Assembly: GCF_029697505.1 (NCBI RefSeq)
Contig: NZ_JARJEF010000002.1
Span: 186,001 to 250,000 of the forward strand
Source of the DNA: Pseudophaeobacter profundi
GTDB lineage: Bacteria; Pseudomonadota; Alphaproteobacteria; Rhodobacterales; Rhodobacteraceae
Direction: 5' to 3'
Length of the DNA stretch: 64,000 nt
Below, piece after piece: positions 17,825-27,441 of this stretch (position 1 is its first letter; each line of letters opens with the position of its first letter). The notes beneath the pieces are model-generated. The model was given only the letters and a program-made list of their open reading frames with translations. It did not search any database and had not been told where the DNA came from. The position numbers were made by a program, and so were the translations under genes.

Positions 17825-19090
17825 CTAGGTGCGAATGGTCCCGTTTCCGCGCACCAGGTACTTGAAGCTGGTCAGTTGCGCCGCGCCAACGGGGCCACGT
17901 GCATGCATCTTGCCGGTGGCAATTCCGATCTCTGCCCCCATGCCAAATTCACCGCCATCGGCAAATTGGGTCGAGACATTGTGCATCAGGATTGCGCTGT
18001 CCAGTTCGGCAAAAAACTGCGTGGCGGCCGCCTGATCTTCGGTAATGATACAATCGGTGTGCTGCGAATGATGTCTGCGAATATGCGCAATTGCCGCGTC
18101 TATATCGGCAACCGGCTTTGCGGCGATCACCTTATCAAGGAACTCTTTTCCCCAGTCGTCATCACTGGCGGGCTGCATTGTATCCGGACCGGGCAAGCCG
18201 ACAGCGGCGTGGATATCAACCCCTGCCGTGGCCAGCGCCGTCAGGACGTCGCGGCCGATGGTCTCGGCAATATCCTGGTGGATCAGCAGGCATTCTGCAG
18301 CGCCACAAATGCCGGTGCGGCGGGTTTTTGAATTCAACACCACCTCAAGCGCCTTGGTCGGATCCGCTGCCTTATCAAGGTAGATATGCACGATGCCTTC
18401 CAGATGGGCAAAGACGGGCACGCGGGCTTCGCGTTGCACCAGCCCTACCAACCCCTTGCCACCGCGTGGGACGATGACATCTACATAGTCTGTCATGGTC
18501 AGCAGCGCCTGCACCGCAGCGCGATCCCGCGTCGGCACCAGTTGCACCGCGTCTTCCGGCAGACCGGCGCTGCGCAGGCCCTGCGCCAGACAGGCGTGGA
18601 TCATCTGGCTGGAATGAAAGCTCTCAGAGCCGCCGCGCAGGATCACCGCATTGCCAGATTTGAGGCACAGTGCCCCGGCATCCGCCGTCACATTGGGGCG
18701 ACTTTCATAGATCACCCCGATGACACCAAGCGGCGTGCGGACCCGCTGAATATTCAGGCCCGAGGGTTGCTCCCATTCCTCCAGCACCTGGCCAACCGGA
18801 TCTGCCTGCTGTGCCACAGCGCGCAGCCCGTCAACAATGCCCTGAATGCGCGGTTCATCCAGCATAAGGCGATCCATCATCGCTGATGACAGCCCTTTTG
18901 TGCGGCCAAATTCAAGGTCTTGTTCATTGGCGGCAATGATTTCGGCGCGCCGGTCCCAGACTGCATCTGCGGCAGCGGTCAGGGCAGCCTCTTTGCGCGC
19001 GGCGTCGGCTGTGGCCAAGACCTGCGCGGCCGCCTTTGCGCGAATGCCAAGGTCCACCATCAGATCGGGGATAGAGTGAATGTCGTTCAT
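17825..19090 (-). CDS. proA: Glutamate-5-semialdehyde dehydrogenase
   Basis: A 421-residue NADPH-dependent enzyme reducing glutamyl-5-phosphate to the semialdehyde in proline synthesis. The catalytic cysteine lies in [31 protein letters not shown] is a ProA signature. The gene follows proB by 109 bases in the obgE-proB-proA order usual for this group. Full length. Confidence 0.95.
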   Translation of the reverse strand: MNDIHSIPDLMVDLGIRAKAAAQVLATADAARKEAALTAAADAVWDRRAEIIAANEQDLEFGRTKGLSSAMMDRLMLDEPRIQGIVDGLRAVAQQADPVGQVLEEWEQPSGLNIQRVRTPLGVIGVIYESRPNVTADAGALCLKSGNAVILRGGSESFHSSQMIHACLAQGLRSAGLPEDAVQLVPTRDRAAVQALLTMTDYVDVIVPRGGKGLVGLVQREARVPVFAHLEGIVHIYLDKAADPTKALEVVLNSKTRRTGICGAAECLLIHQDIAETIGRDVLTALATAGVDIHAAVGLPGPDTMQPASDDDWGKEFLDKVIAAKPVADIDAAIAHIRRHHSQHTDCIITEDQAAATQFFAELDSAILMHNVSTQFADGGEFGMGAEIGIATGKMHARGPVGAAQLTSFKYLVRGNGTIRT

Positions 19091-19199
19091 TGGTCAAATA
19101 TACCTTTGCTGATCAAAGCTGGTGCTGCGGAGCCCGCCGCCGGTTTTGCCGCAAGAATAGGCGCGACGCCCCGGCGGGTTCCAGCCCAAAGTAAGAGGA

Positions 19200-21337
<2,138 letters not shown>

Positions 21338-21461
21338 TTACTGCGCGACGGCCCCTGTGGGCGCGGCGCGAACATAGAAATGGGTCGTGATGAAGGGCCG
21401 GATTGCGGCCCCTAGCGGGATCATTGCCGAGTGCCTTACCTGAAAGCGCAGGCCGGGCCAA

Positions 21462-21998
21462 TCACAGTTTTCGGCTGTAGGTCCATGTTGGCACATTTGC
21501 GTTGCGACTAACTGAAAAGGATTCCGCATCGCCAAGATAGTCAAAGCCGCAATGGATCAGCACCCGCGCCGAGGCCGGATTGTCCTGAAACACTGCCGCA
21601 AACATGGTGGCGTTTTTCAGCGGGTTTGCGGTCACCAGCGCCTCCAGTGCCTCTGACGCGAGACCGCTGTTCCAAAACACCGGGGCAATCCAAAAGCCCA
21701 CCTCGGATTGATCGCGGTCCATGCGTTTCAGACTGATGAGGCCCTTCAGTTCCTCGCCGCCGTCGCGGGTGCCATCGATGGCCCAGATATCTTCGTCCCG
21801 ATCCGCTGCGGTAGCGCGCGCCACCAGGGCCTCTACCGCGCCAGGCGGCATCGGGTGCGGCAAAGAGGTGGTCATGCGGGCCACCCGTTCATCACCGCTA
21901 TAAAGGGCAATGAGACCACTGTCGGAGCTGCGCAGCGGCCGCAGCACAAATCGGCTGGCCTCAATCACCGGCTGATCGTTCACTGTATCCAGGCTCAT
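21462..21998 (-). CDS. GNAT-family acetyltransferase (RimJ/RimL type)
   Basis: A 178-residue GNAT protein of the RimJ/L-like acetyltransferase_3 type: an ASRFVLRPLRSSD opening, GFWIAPVFWNSGLASEALEAL as the acetyl-CoA-binding block, and ENPASARV-like QDNPASARVLIHCGFDYLG near the end. ATG 21998 has an AGGAG element just upstream; the longer frame to 22115 has no family similarity. It lies between rpmA and obgE, as in related genomes. Likely protein or small-molecule N-acetylation; target unknown. Confidence 0.85.
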   Translation of the reverse strand: MSLDTVNDQPVIEASRFVLRPLRSSDSGLIALYSGDERVARMTTSLPHPMPPGAVEALVARATAADRDEDIWAIDGTRDGGEELKGLISLKRMDRDQSEVGFWIAPVFWNSGLASEALEALVTANPLKNATMFAAVFQDNPASARVLIHCGFDYLGDAESFSVSRNANVPTWTYSRKL

Positions 21999-22248
21999 AT
22001 CTCTGCTCCTTTTCGCAAAGAGATCGGTAACGGTGGGATACCCGTCTAGATGGGGGCAAAAATCCGGCATTGGAAGGGGCGCGATATGCGTAATCCCAGG
22101 TTCAAACCACCCCACCCACGGGGCGGCATTGCCAGTTTTGCAAAGGCGGGTCCCTTACAATATGTAACGCGGCGCCAGGGCACCAAAATAGAAAAAAGGG
22201 GACCGGCGGTTGCCGATCCCCTCATTGTTAAAACCTTGTGGGTTCGGT

Positions 22249-22518
22249 TTACTCAGCGGCCTCCGCCACTGGGAGAACCGATACAAAGGTGCGGCCTTTC
22301 AGGCCCTTGTGGAAGGTGACAGCACCGTCCGCCGTAGCAAAGATCGTGTGATCCTTGCCCAGGCCCACGCCTTCGCCCGGCCAAAATTTGGTGCCGCGCT
22401 GACGAATGATGATGTTGCCTGCGATGGCCGCTTGGCCACCATAGAGTTTCACGCCGAGGCGGCGACCCGCTGAGTCGCGGCCGTTACGGGAGGAACCACC
22501 AGCTTTTTTATGTGCCAT
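22249..22518 (-). CDS. rpmA: 50S ribosomal protein L27
   Basis: An 89-residue L27 with the standard [20 protein letters not shown] start. That N-terminus reaches the peptidyl-transferase centre, and there is no cleavable N-terminal extension. It follows rplU by 11 bases in the universal rplU-rpmA order. Confidence 0.97.
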   Translation of the reverse strand: MAHKKAGGSSRNGRDSAGRRLGVKLYGGQAAIAGNIIIRQRGTKFWPGEGVGLGKDHTIFATADGAVTFHKGLKGRTFVSVLPVAEAAE

Positions 22519-22529
22519 TCTGTCTCTCC

Positions 22530-23093
22530 TTAGCCTTTAGCCAGATCTTTGGCCTGTTCAACCCATTCGGGTTTCACTTTGACCGCGTCAATACCAGCAA
22601 TATCGTCTTCCGACAAGGCTGCGATCTGGGCAAAGCTGGTCAGGCCAGCTTCGTTCAGCTTTTTGGCGGCGGCAGGGCCTACACCGGTCAGCTGTGTCAG
22701 ATCATCAGAACCTGCTGCAACAGCCGGAGCAGCCTTTGGGGCAGCTTTGGCGGCGGCTTTTGGTGCGGCTTTGGTTGCGCCCGATGCCAGGATCTCGGTG
22801 ATCTTGATCAGGGTCAGCTTTTGACGGTGGCCCTTGGTACGCTTGGAAGAGTGCTTCCGGCGACGCTTCACAAAGTGAATGAGCTTTTCGCCTTTGATCT
22901 GGTCGATCACTTCGGCTTTGACAGCCGCGCCATCTACCAGAGGAGCGCCCACAACAGGGGTGTCGCCACCCAGCATGAGAACTTCGTCGAACTGGATTGT
23001 TTCGCCAGCATCTGCAGCCAATTTTTCAATGCGGAGGATATCGCCCGCGTGAACTTTGTACTGCTTGCCGCCAGTCTTGAGGACCGCAAACAT
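22530..23093 (-). CDS. rplU: 50S ribosomal protein L21 with C-terminal helix-hairpin-helix extension
   Basis: A 187-residue protein; residues ~1-103 are ordinary L21 ([39 protein letters not shown]). After that come an Ala/Lys/Pro-rich linker (repeats of [13 protein letters not shown]) and a helix-hairpin-helix-like domain ([20 protein letters not shown]). Bacterial L21 is usually just over 100 residues, so the tail nearly doubles it. Similar tails occur in other alphaproteobacterial L21 proteins. The tail might add RNA contacts on the ribosome surface; this is inference. Confidence 0.95.
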   Translation of the reverse strand: MFAVLKTGGKQYKVHAGDILRIEKLAADAGETIQFDEVLMLGGDTPVVGAPLVDGAAVKAEVIDQIKGEKLIHFVKRRRKHSSKRTKGHRQKLTLIKITEILASGATKAAPKAAAKAAPKAAPAVAAGSDDLTQLTGVGPAAAKKLNEAGLTSFAQIAALSEDDIAGIDAVKVKPEWVEQAKDLAKG

Positions 23094-23329
23094 ATGCGTG
23101 TTTCCTTTATCAACCGCGTCCTTTGGTCCCAGGGATCAATCAGATCCCGGCGTTTTGGCCCGATGGCCACCTCGAACAGCGCGCCCCCTTGGGGGACGTA
23201 TTACAAATGAACCCGGCACAGGGAATCCGGGCCGGGATGGCGCATTTGCCCGATAACCCGCCCCCCTGTCAACCCATTGCGATACGCGTCGCACCATCAG
23301 AGCTGTCGAAACTGAAAGAGATCACAGGC

Positions 23330-24193
23330 TCAGATGTCTTCGCCCTGCCCCAGGTCCTGCATCCGGTAGGCCAGCGCTTCGAACCGATCGGCGGTGATTT
23401 CAAACTGGACCGCGTTCAGCAGTTCATAGACCTGTTGCATCAACGGGGTCTCCAGGGCTTCGACATAGGCCTCTATCTCGGCATCGCTGAAATCCTGATA
23501 AGTATAGGCCGAGGTCGCCAGATTGGCGGCCCGCAGCGCGAGCCGCATCTCGGGTTCCTGCGCGCGTTGCAATGCGCGCAAGCCATCGGCATCAAGCTGC
23601 AATTCGATGATCCCGGCCGCACTGGCCGCCATGAGAAAGCGAAACTGGATCTGTTGTACCGATTTCAGCCCGGCCCCCGCAGCATCGATCGCCTGCCCCA
23701 TCCGGTGATACAGCGCAATGCGGGGGCTGCCGACTTGAACCAGGTCGGATATGATCCGCTCGCCAGCCACCTGCTTGGTGTCATCCTCTGCCACCAGATG
23801 CGAGGCGTTTTCGGCTGTGACCAGCCGTTGCCCCAGATCACTGGCATAAAAGGCAGCAGCATGGCTGAGAGTGTCGTCTTCCAGGGTTTCTTCCAGAATA
23901 TCCAGCGCCAATTCGCGCATTTTGTCCTGATCAAACACGCTTTGCGACAGGCGTGTCCACTCGCTGCCAAAATCACTGGCAGACAGCCCCAGCATCATCG
24001 GCGCGTTGCCGGCCGAGAGCGCAATACTGTCCAGTGCCACATCAAACCCGGTGACCTGCAAAAAGGCTTCGACCTTGCTACGCTCTGCCGCTTGGGATGC
24101 GGGCGGTGCGCCAAGGATCACCAGTCCAACAAGAAGTAAAGCACGGGCCAGATGTGCAACCTGGCTGGAAAGCGGAATTAATAACTGTGTCAT
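23330..24193 (-). CDS. DUF2059 domain-containing exported protein
   Basis: A 287-residue protein with an N-terminal hydrophobic segment and likely signal peptide cleavage after PASQAAE (residue ~36). Two DUF2059-like helical segments follow, around residues 100-160 and 225-275 (AFYASDLGQRLVTAE; EAYVEALETPLMQQVYELLN). The family is periplasmic and of unknown function. It sits directly upstream of tRNA-Ser on the opposite strand. Confidence 0.8.
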   Translation of the reverse strand: MTQLLIPLSSQVAHLARALLLVGLVILGAPPASQAAERSKVEAFLQVTGFDVALDSIALSAGNAPMMLGLSASDFGSEWTRLSQSVFDQDKMRELALDILEETLEDDTLSHAAAFYASDLGQRLVTAENASHLVAEDDTKQVAGERIISDLVQVGSPRIALYHRMGQAIDAAGAGLKSVQQIQFRFLMAASAAGIIELQLDADGLRALQRAQEPEMRLALRAANLATSAYTYQDFSDAEIEAYVEALETPLMQQVYELLNAVQFEITADRFEALAYRMQDLGQGEDI

Positions 24194-24316
24194 AGGTAGA
24201 GCCTAGGCGAAATATGTGGCCAGACAAATGAAAAAATGGCTTTCTCCAGAGAAGTTGAAAAACCCTCTTGCACTGCCGCCGGTTCCCCCTTACACGCTGC
24301 CCCACCAGACCCCCGC

Positions 24317-24406
24317 GGAGAGGTGCCGGAGTGGTCGAACGGGGCGGTCTCGAAAACCGTTGAGCCTTCACGGGTTCCCAGGGTTCGAATCCCTGTCTCT
24401 CCGCCA
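24317..24406 (+). tRNA. tRNA-Ser (anticodon CGA)
   Basis: A 90-nt class II tRNA with encoded CCA. The acceptor stem pairs GGAGAGG with TCTCTCC (one G-U) and is followed by discriminator G and CCA. The anticodon loop CTCGAAA gives anticodon CGA, which reads UCG. The long variable arm (GTTGAGCCTTCACGGGTTCCC region) fits serine. The T-arm is GGGTTCGAATCCC. Its 3' end is duplicated at 34682-34704, so it is the integration site of the island to the right and remains intact. Confidence 0.96.
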
Positions 24407-24409
24407 TAA
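24387..24409 (+). repeat. attL core: 3' end of tRNA-Ser
   Basis: A 23-bp segment from the T-arm of tRNA-Ser to two bases past AT after CCA, repeated exactly at 34682-34704 in the same orientation. This is the usual core for tyrosine recombinases that use tRNA genes. Confidence 0.88.
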
Positions 24410-24483
24410 AACCTGCAAAAAATTGAGGTTTTATTCATACAAAACAATGTCGTATATATACTCAAGCACGCCCGACCAGGGCG

Positions 24484-24512
24484 ATTTGCTACACAATTTG
24501 CTACACATTTCT
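24484..24512 (+). repeat. Left arm-type repeat (tandem ATTTGCTACACA)
   Basis: Two perfect tandem copies of the 12-mer ATTTGCTACACA (24484-24495, 24496-24507) followed by TTTCT. Bases 24487-24512 recur exactly at 34581-34606. Their position ~80 bases inside the att core suggests arm-type sites for the integrase. Confidence 0.65.
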
Positions 24513-24605
24513 TCCATTTTTTGGGCGGCGCGCTGGCATCTGTAGCAGCAGAAGGTTCGCCAGCGCGCCTGACGCGGGATGTCTAATCCCGCGTATCTCT
24601 GTAAA

Positions 24606-25052
24606 TCAAAGCGCCTGGCGCAGCGCGTCCAGAGCCTCCTGCGCGTGCATCAGGTCATGCACGGCTTGCAGGGTCTCGTAGAGCTCGAAGAACATGATCA
24701 TCGCGCGGCCCAGTTCATCCGCGCGCTCGGTCGTTTGCGTCTCCTGCCAGCAGGCAGGCGCCGAAACATTGCACTCATCATAGTCGCGGTGCTGATGCAC
24801 CGTCGTGCCCTTGTCGATCTCCCGGGTGAGGAAATCCATCTGCACGTCCAGTTCCTCCAGAATCTCTGGCTTGAAGATCTGGCGGGCTTCGATGATCTTG
24901 ATCAGCCGCTCAAAGCCGACGCGTTCCAGCGGTTGAATGTTGTGCAGCACGTCCATGCGGATTGCCGTGATGCAGTCACGGGATTTAGCGAAGGCTGCCG
25001 CGGCGATGGCTTCGATATTGTCGTATGTGATCGGCAAAAAGTGGTGGGTCAT
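24606..25052 (-). CDS. Hypothetical protein, partner of PemK/MazF-like gene
   Basis: A 148-residue, mostly helical, acidic protein that I do not recognise. ATG 25052 (MTHHFLPITYDN) overlaps the stop of the upstream PemK-like gene by 4 bases (ATGA), so the two are translationally coupled. The frame extends further upstream but only inside that gene. It contains two cysteines (DECNVSAPACW) and a helical C-terminal half rich in Leu/Ala/Glu. Position after a toxin-fold gene would fit an antitoxin or accessory role, but antitoxins more often precede the toxin, so this is only a suggestion. Confidence 0.65.
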   Translation of the reverse strand: MTHHFLPITYDNIEAIAAAAFAKSRDCITAIRMDVLHNIQPLERVGFERLIKIIEARQIFKPEILEELDVQMDFLTREIDKGTTVHQHRDYDECNVSAPACWQETQTTERADELGRAMIMFFELYETLQAVHDLMHAQEALDALRQAL

Positions 25053-25615
25053 ACGAGACCTCCTTTGGATTTGAGGGTGATGGCTGCGCGAGATGCGCGG
25101 TTCCGCTTCAGGAAACCGCGCTCTTCGCGTTGCCAGCGCGCCTGTTCTTCCCAACGCTCCCGCCGGGCCTCGGCTTGGATGTCCGCCTCCGCTTGCAGGC
25201 GGGCGCGCACGTCGTTCATACGGTCCAACAGGGGCGGATCGAGACGACCGATCAGGGTGCCGCGCTCCTCGCCGCCCTCAAAGCCAGAATGGTTGACGCT
25301 GACGATGACACGGCGCGAGCAGACAAAGCGGGACGGACGATCCAGCCCCGCCGCGTGGCAGGAGGCGGTGTGCCCGACGCGGACTTCATATCCGGTGTTG
25401 GCTTTGGTGCGGGCTGAGGTGCCATAGGCGAGTTCGACAAATTTTACGCCGTTCAGCTCGAAGACATCGAGCACCAGGCAGGGGCGCAGTTTGGGCTGCT
25501 CTGCCGGACCTTCGGCATCCTCGTTGGTCGGAAAGGCGAACAGAACAACGTCACCGCGCTCGACAAGGTCTTTCCAGTCGAAGTCCGGCACGAAGGATTG
25601 GGGGGAGTGATACAT
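25049..25615 (-). CDS. PemK/MazF-like domain protein with C-terminal helical extension
   Basis: A 188-residue protein. Residues ~15-110 resemble the PemK/MazF toxin fold: GDVVLFAFP, then KLRPCLVLDV, then GVKFVELAYGTS, the usual beta-barrel order. Residues ~130-188 are a charged helix (DIQAEARRERWEEQARWQRE) with a basic end, absent from standard MazF. MazF enzymes cleave mRNA, but the usual catalytic residues are not certain here, so it may be an adaptor rather than an active nuclease. It forms an operon with the next gene via an ATGA overlap. Confidence 0.65.
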   Translation of the reverse strand: MYHSPQSFVPDFDWKDLVERGDVVLFAFPTNEDAEGPAEQPKLRPCLVLDVFELNGVKFVELAYGTSARTKANTGYEVRVGHTASCHAAGLDRPSRFVCSRRVIVSVNHSGFEGGEERGTLIGRLDPPLLDRMNDVRARLQAEADIQAEARRERWEEQARWQREERGFLKRNRASRAAITLKSKGGLV

Positions 25616-25670
25616 CTGGGGTCTCCATTGATGTGATTGAAAATCGACACCAGCTTTGGAAACCTAAAAG

Positions 25671-25720
25671 GCCTCCCGTTTTGCTGCGCGTCACAAAAAA
25701 CGCGCAGCAAAACGGGAGGC
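25671..25720. repeat. Perfect 21-bp inverted repeat (long hairpin)
   Basis: Arms 25671-25691 and 25700-25720 are exact reverse complements around the 8-base loop CACAAAAA. A second hairpin (CGAGAGGG-TGA-CCCTCTCG) follows at 25738-25756. No clear T-run follows on either strand, so it is not a textbook terminator. It lies in the 449-base gap between the PemK-like gene (minus) and the RT genes (plus). The rest of that gap shows no gene and only a TTGACA hexamer at 25843-25848. Confidence 0.8.
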
Positions 25721-26064
25721 AAAAATCGGGAGAGCGGCGAGAGGGTGACCCTCTCGTCAAATTTGGGCAGGCGATAGGAAGAAGGGCGGAAACCTTGCCT
25801 TCGCCACACGCCCCCCCCTAGCAGCGGCTATGCTCGCTTTCGTTGACAATTGTGGCGAGCTAAGCTGACTGTAGAAACAAAAGAATAACATCGCTTGTCG
25901 CAGAAAGCACCATGTGCCAGCTTGGCGTGAGGTCACCACCAGAGCTTGGAAGACTTCAGGCGCAACATCTCGTTGGAAAAATATTCACACGCAAGACGTG
26001 AACTGCACTTCAATGGGAATGGGGCAAACTTATAGAAATTTTATAAAAACCATGTGAGTGTAAT

Positions 26065-27441
26065 TTGCTAGATCAAACATTTTCTGGAAGTAACCTCCGA
26101 AGAGTATCCGAGGCCGAGAAGCGGCGAGGAAGGGTCCGAGATCTGCATTTTTTCGAATCCGTGAATGAGAAGACGGAGGAATTAAAGCAGGCTATTCAGC
26201 AGACCAAAGAGTTTAGGCGCCTTCATCCGGGGAAATACTCAGACGAGGAGCAGGCTGAGTTCAATGTCCTAAAAGAGTTTCGCGAAGAGAAGCGACGCGA
26301 GCGAGATGATACTCTGCTCCTTGAGCTCGACATGGTTTCTAAAAAAATCAACAGAAAAGATTTCGAGGTTTCGTTCACACAGGAAGATGGCCCTCGCGGA
26401 ACGAAGGTCTACGTGATAGATCAGGAGCTTCCAGATCAATTCTACGCTATTAAGAAATTGGAAACCAACCTTGCGTCTCTCTATCGGCTCAAGCCGGCCA
26501 ACAGAGATGAAGTCATGAAGCAGCTAATAGGGATGATTTCGGACGGCTTTGATTACCATGTACTACGGACGGATATTTCAAGTTTTTTTGAGAGTATTCC
26601 TCACGATCGCCTCCTCAGAAAGCTGAAAAATGATCAACTGCTGAGCCAAAAGTCCCTCAGACTGATTTCCGGAATTTTGTTCAGGTATGGAAGGTTGGCG
26701 GGCACCCCAGGCGTTGGGTTGCCGAGAGGGCTTGGAATAAGCTCATACTTGTCCGAACTGTACATGCGGGAGTTCGATCAACATGTAAAAAGGTTGGGCG
26801 ACGTTGTTTTTTATGCGAGATATGTCGACGATATCGTCGTTCTCTTTGCGCCACTGCCTGGTGCAGATGTCAGGGAAAAGCGATCAAAAATTCGTGGTTT
26901 CCTAAGCGATATATCTCTCTCAATGAACGAAGCTGCGGAGAAGACGAAGGAATCTCCCTATGACGCTCAGGGCTTTCCAGCCGCGAAAGGCACTTGGGAC
27001 TTTGAGTATCTCGGATACTGTATAGACTTTCGCTCTGGCGTTTCCGTTTCTATGAGTAGAAAACGACTAGCGAGGTACAAAAATAGAATTTTTGGTTGCT
27101 TCCAAAGGTATGAGAGTCAGAAATCAAAAAACTACAAGAAGGCCTATCGACTTCTCATAAAGAGAATTCGATTCCTTACAAGCAACACTCAGCTTACTCA
27201 CAACAAGAGTAATGCGTATGTTGGAATCTATTTTAATAATATGCATCTCACGCATGATAGGAACCTTAGAGCTCTTGATGCGATCCTAGCGGCGAAAGTC
27301 GGCTCCCTTTCCAGTCCATCCTTGAGGCCGAAGCTGTCAACATATTCCTTCGTTAAAGGTTATGGCGAAAGAACATTTAGACGCTTTCACAGGAAGGGTG
27401 AATTCAAGGAAATTGTAGAGGCTTGGAAGTATGAAGAGTAA
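26065..27441 (+). CDS. Reverse transcriptase, candidate Drt3a (UG3-like)
   Basis: A 458-residue reverse transcriptase. Motif A is RTDISSFFESI (Asp170), motif B GLPRGLGISSYLSELY (residues 218-233), motif C YVDD (253-256, after FYAR) and FEYLGY (313-318) is motif E-like. There is no maturase or endonuclease domain and no intron structure around it. The N-terminal ~110 residues are charged and helical; the C-terminal ~130 are basic and thumb-like. The start is a TTG (MLDQTFSGSN after initiation), since the next in-frame ATG is codon 90, already far inside. Its end overlaps the next RT gene by 11 bases. The two-RT arrangement matches type 3 defence-associated RT systems. Base composition is A/T-rich relative to the chromosome. 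Confidence 0.85.
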   Translation: MLDQTFSGSNLRRVSEAEKRRGRVRDLHFFESVNEKTEELKQAIQQTKEFRRLHPGKYSDEEQAEFNVLKEFREEKRRERDDTLLLELDMVSKKINRKDFEVSFTQEDGPRGTKVYVIDQELPDQFYAIKKLETNLASLYRLKPANRDEVMKQLIGMISDGFDYHVLRTDISSFFESIPHDRLLRKLKNDQLLSQKSLRLISGILFRYGRLAGTPGVGLPRGLGISSYLSELYMREFDQHVKRLGDVVFYARYVDDIVVLFAPLPGADVREKRSKIRGFLSDISLSMNEAAEKTKESPYDAQGFPAAKGTWDFEYLGYCIDFRSGVSVSMSRKRLARYKNRIFGCFQRYESQKSKNYKKAYRLLIKRIRFLTSNTQLTHNKSNAYVGIYFNNMHLTHDRNLRALDAILAAKVGSLSSPSLRPKLSTYSFVKGYGERTFRRFHRKGEFKEIVEAWKYEE

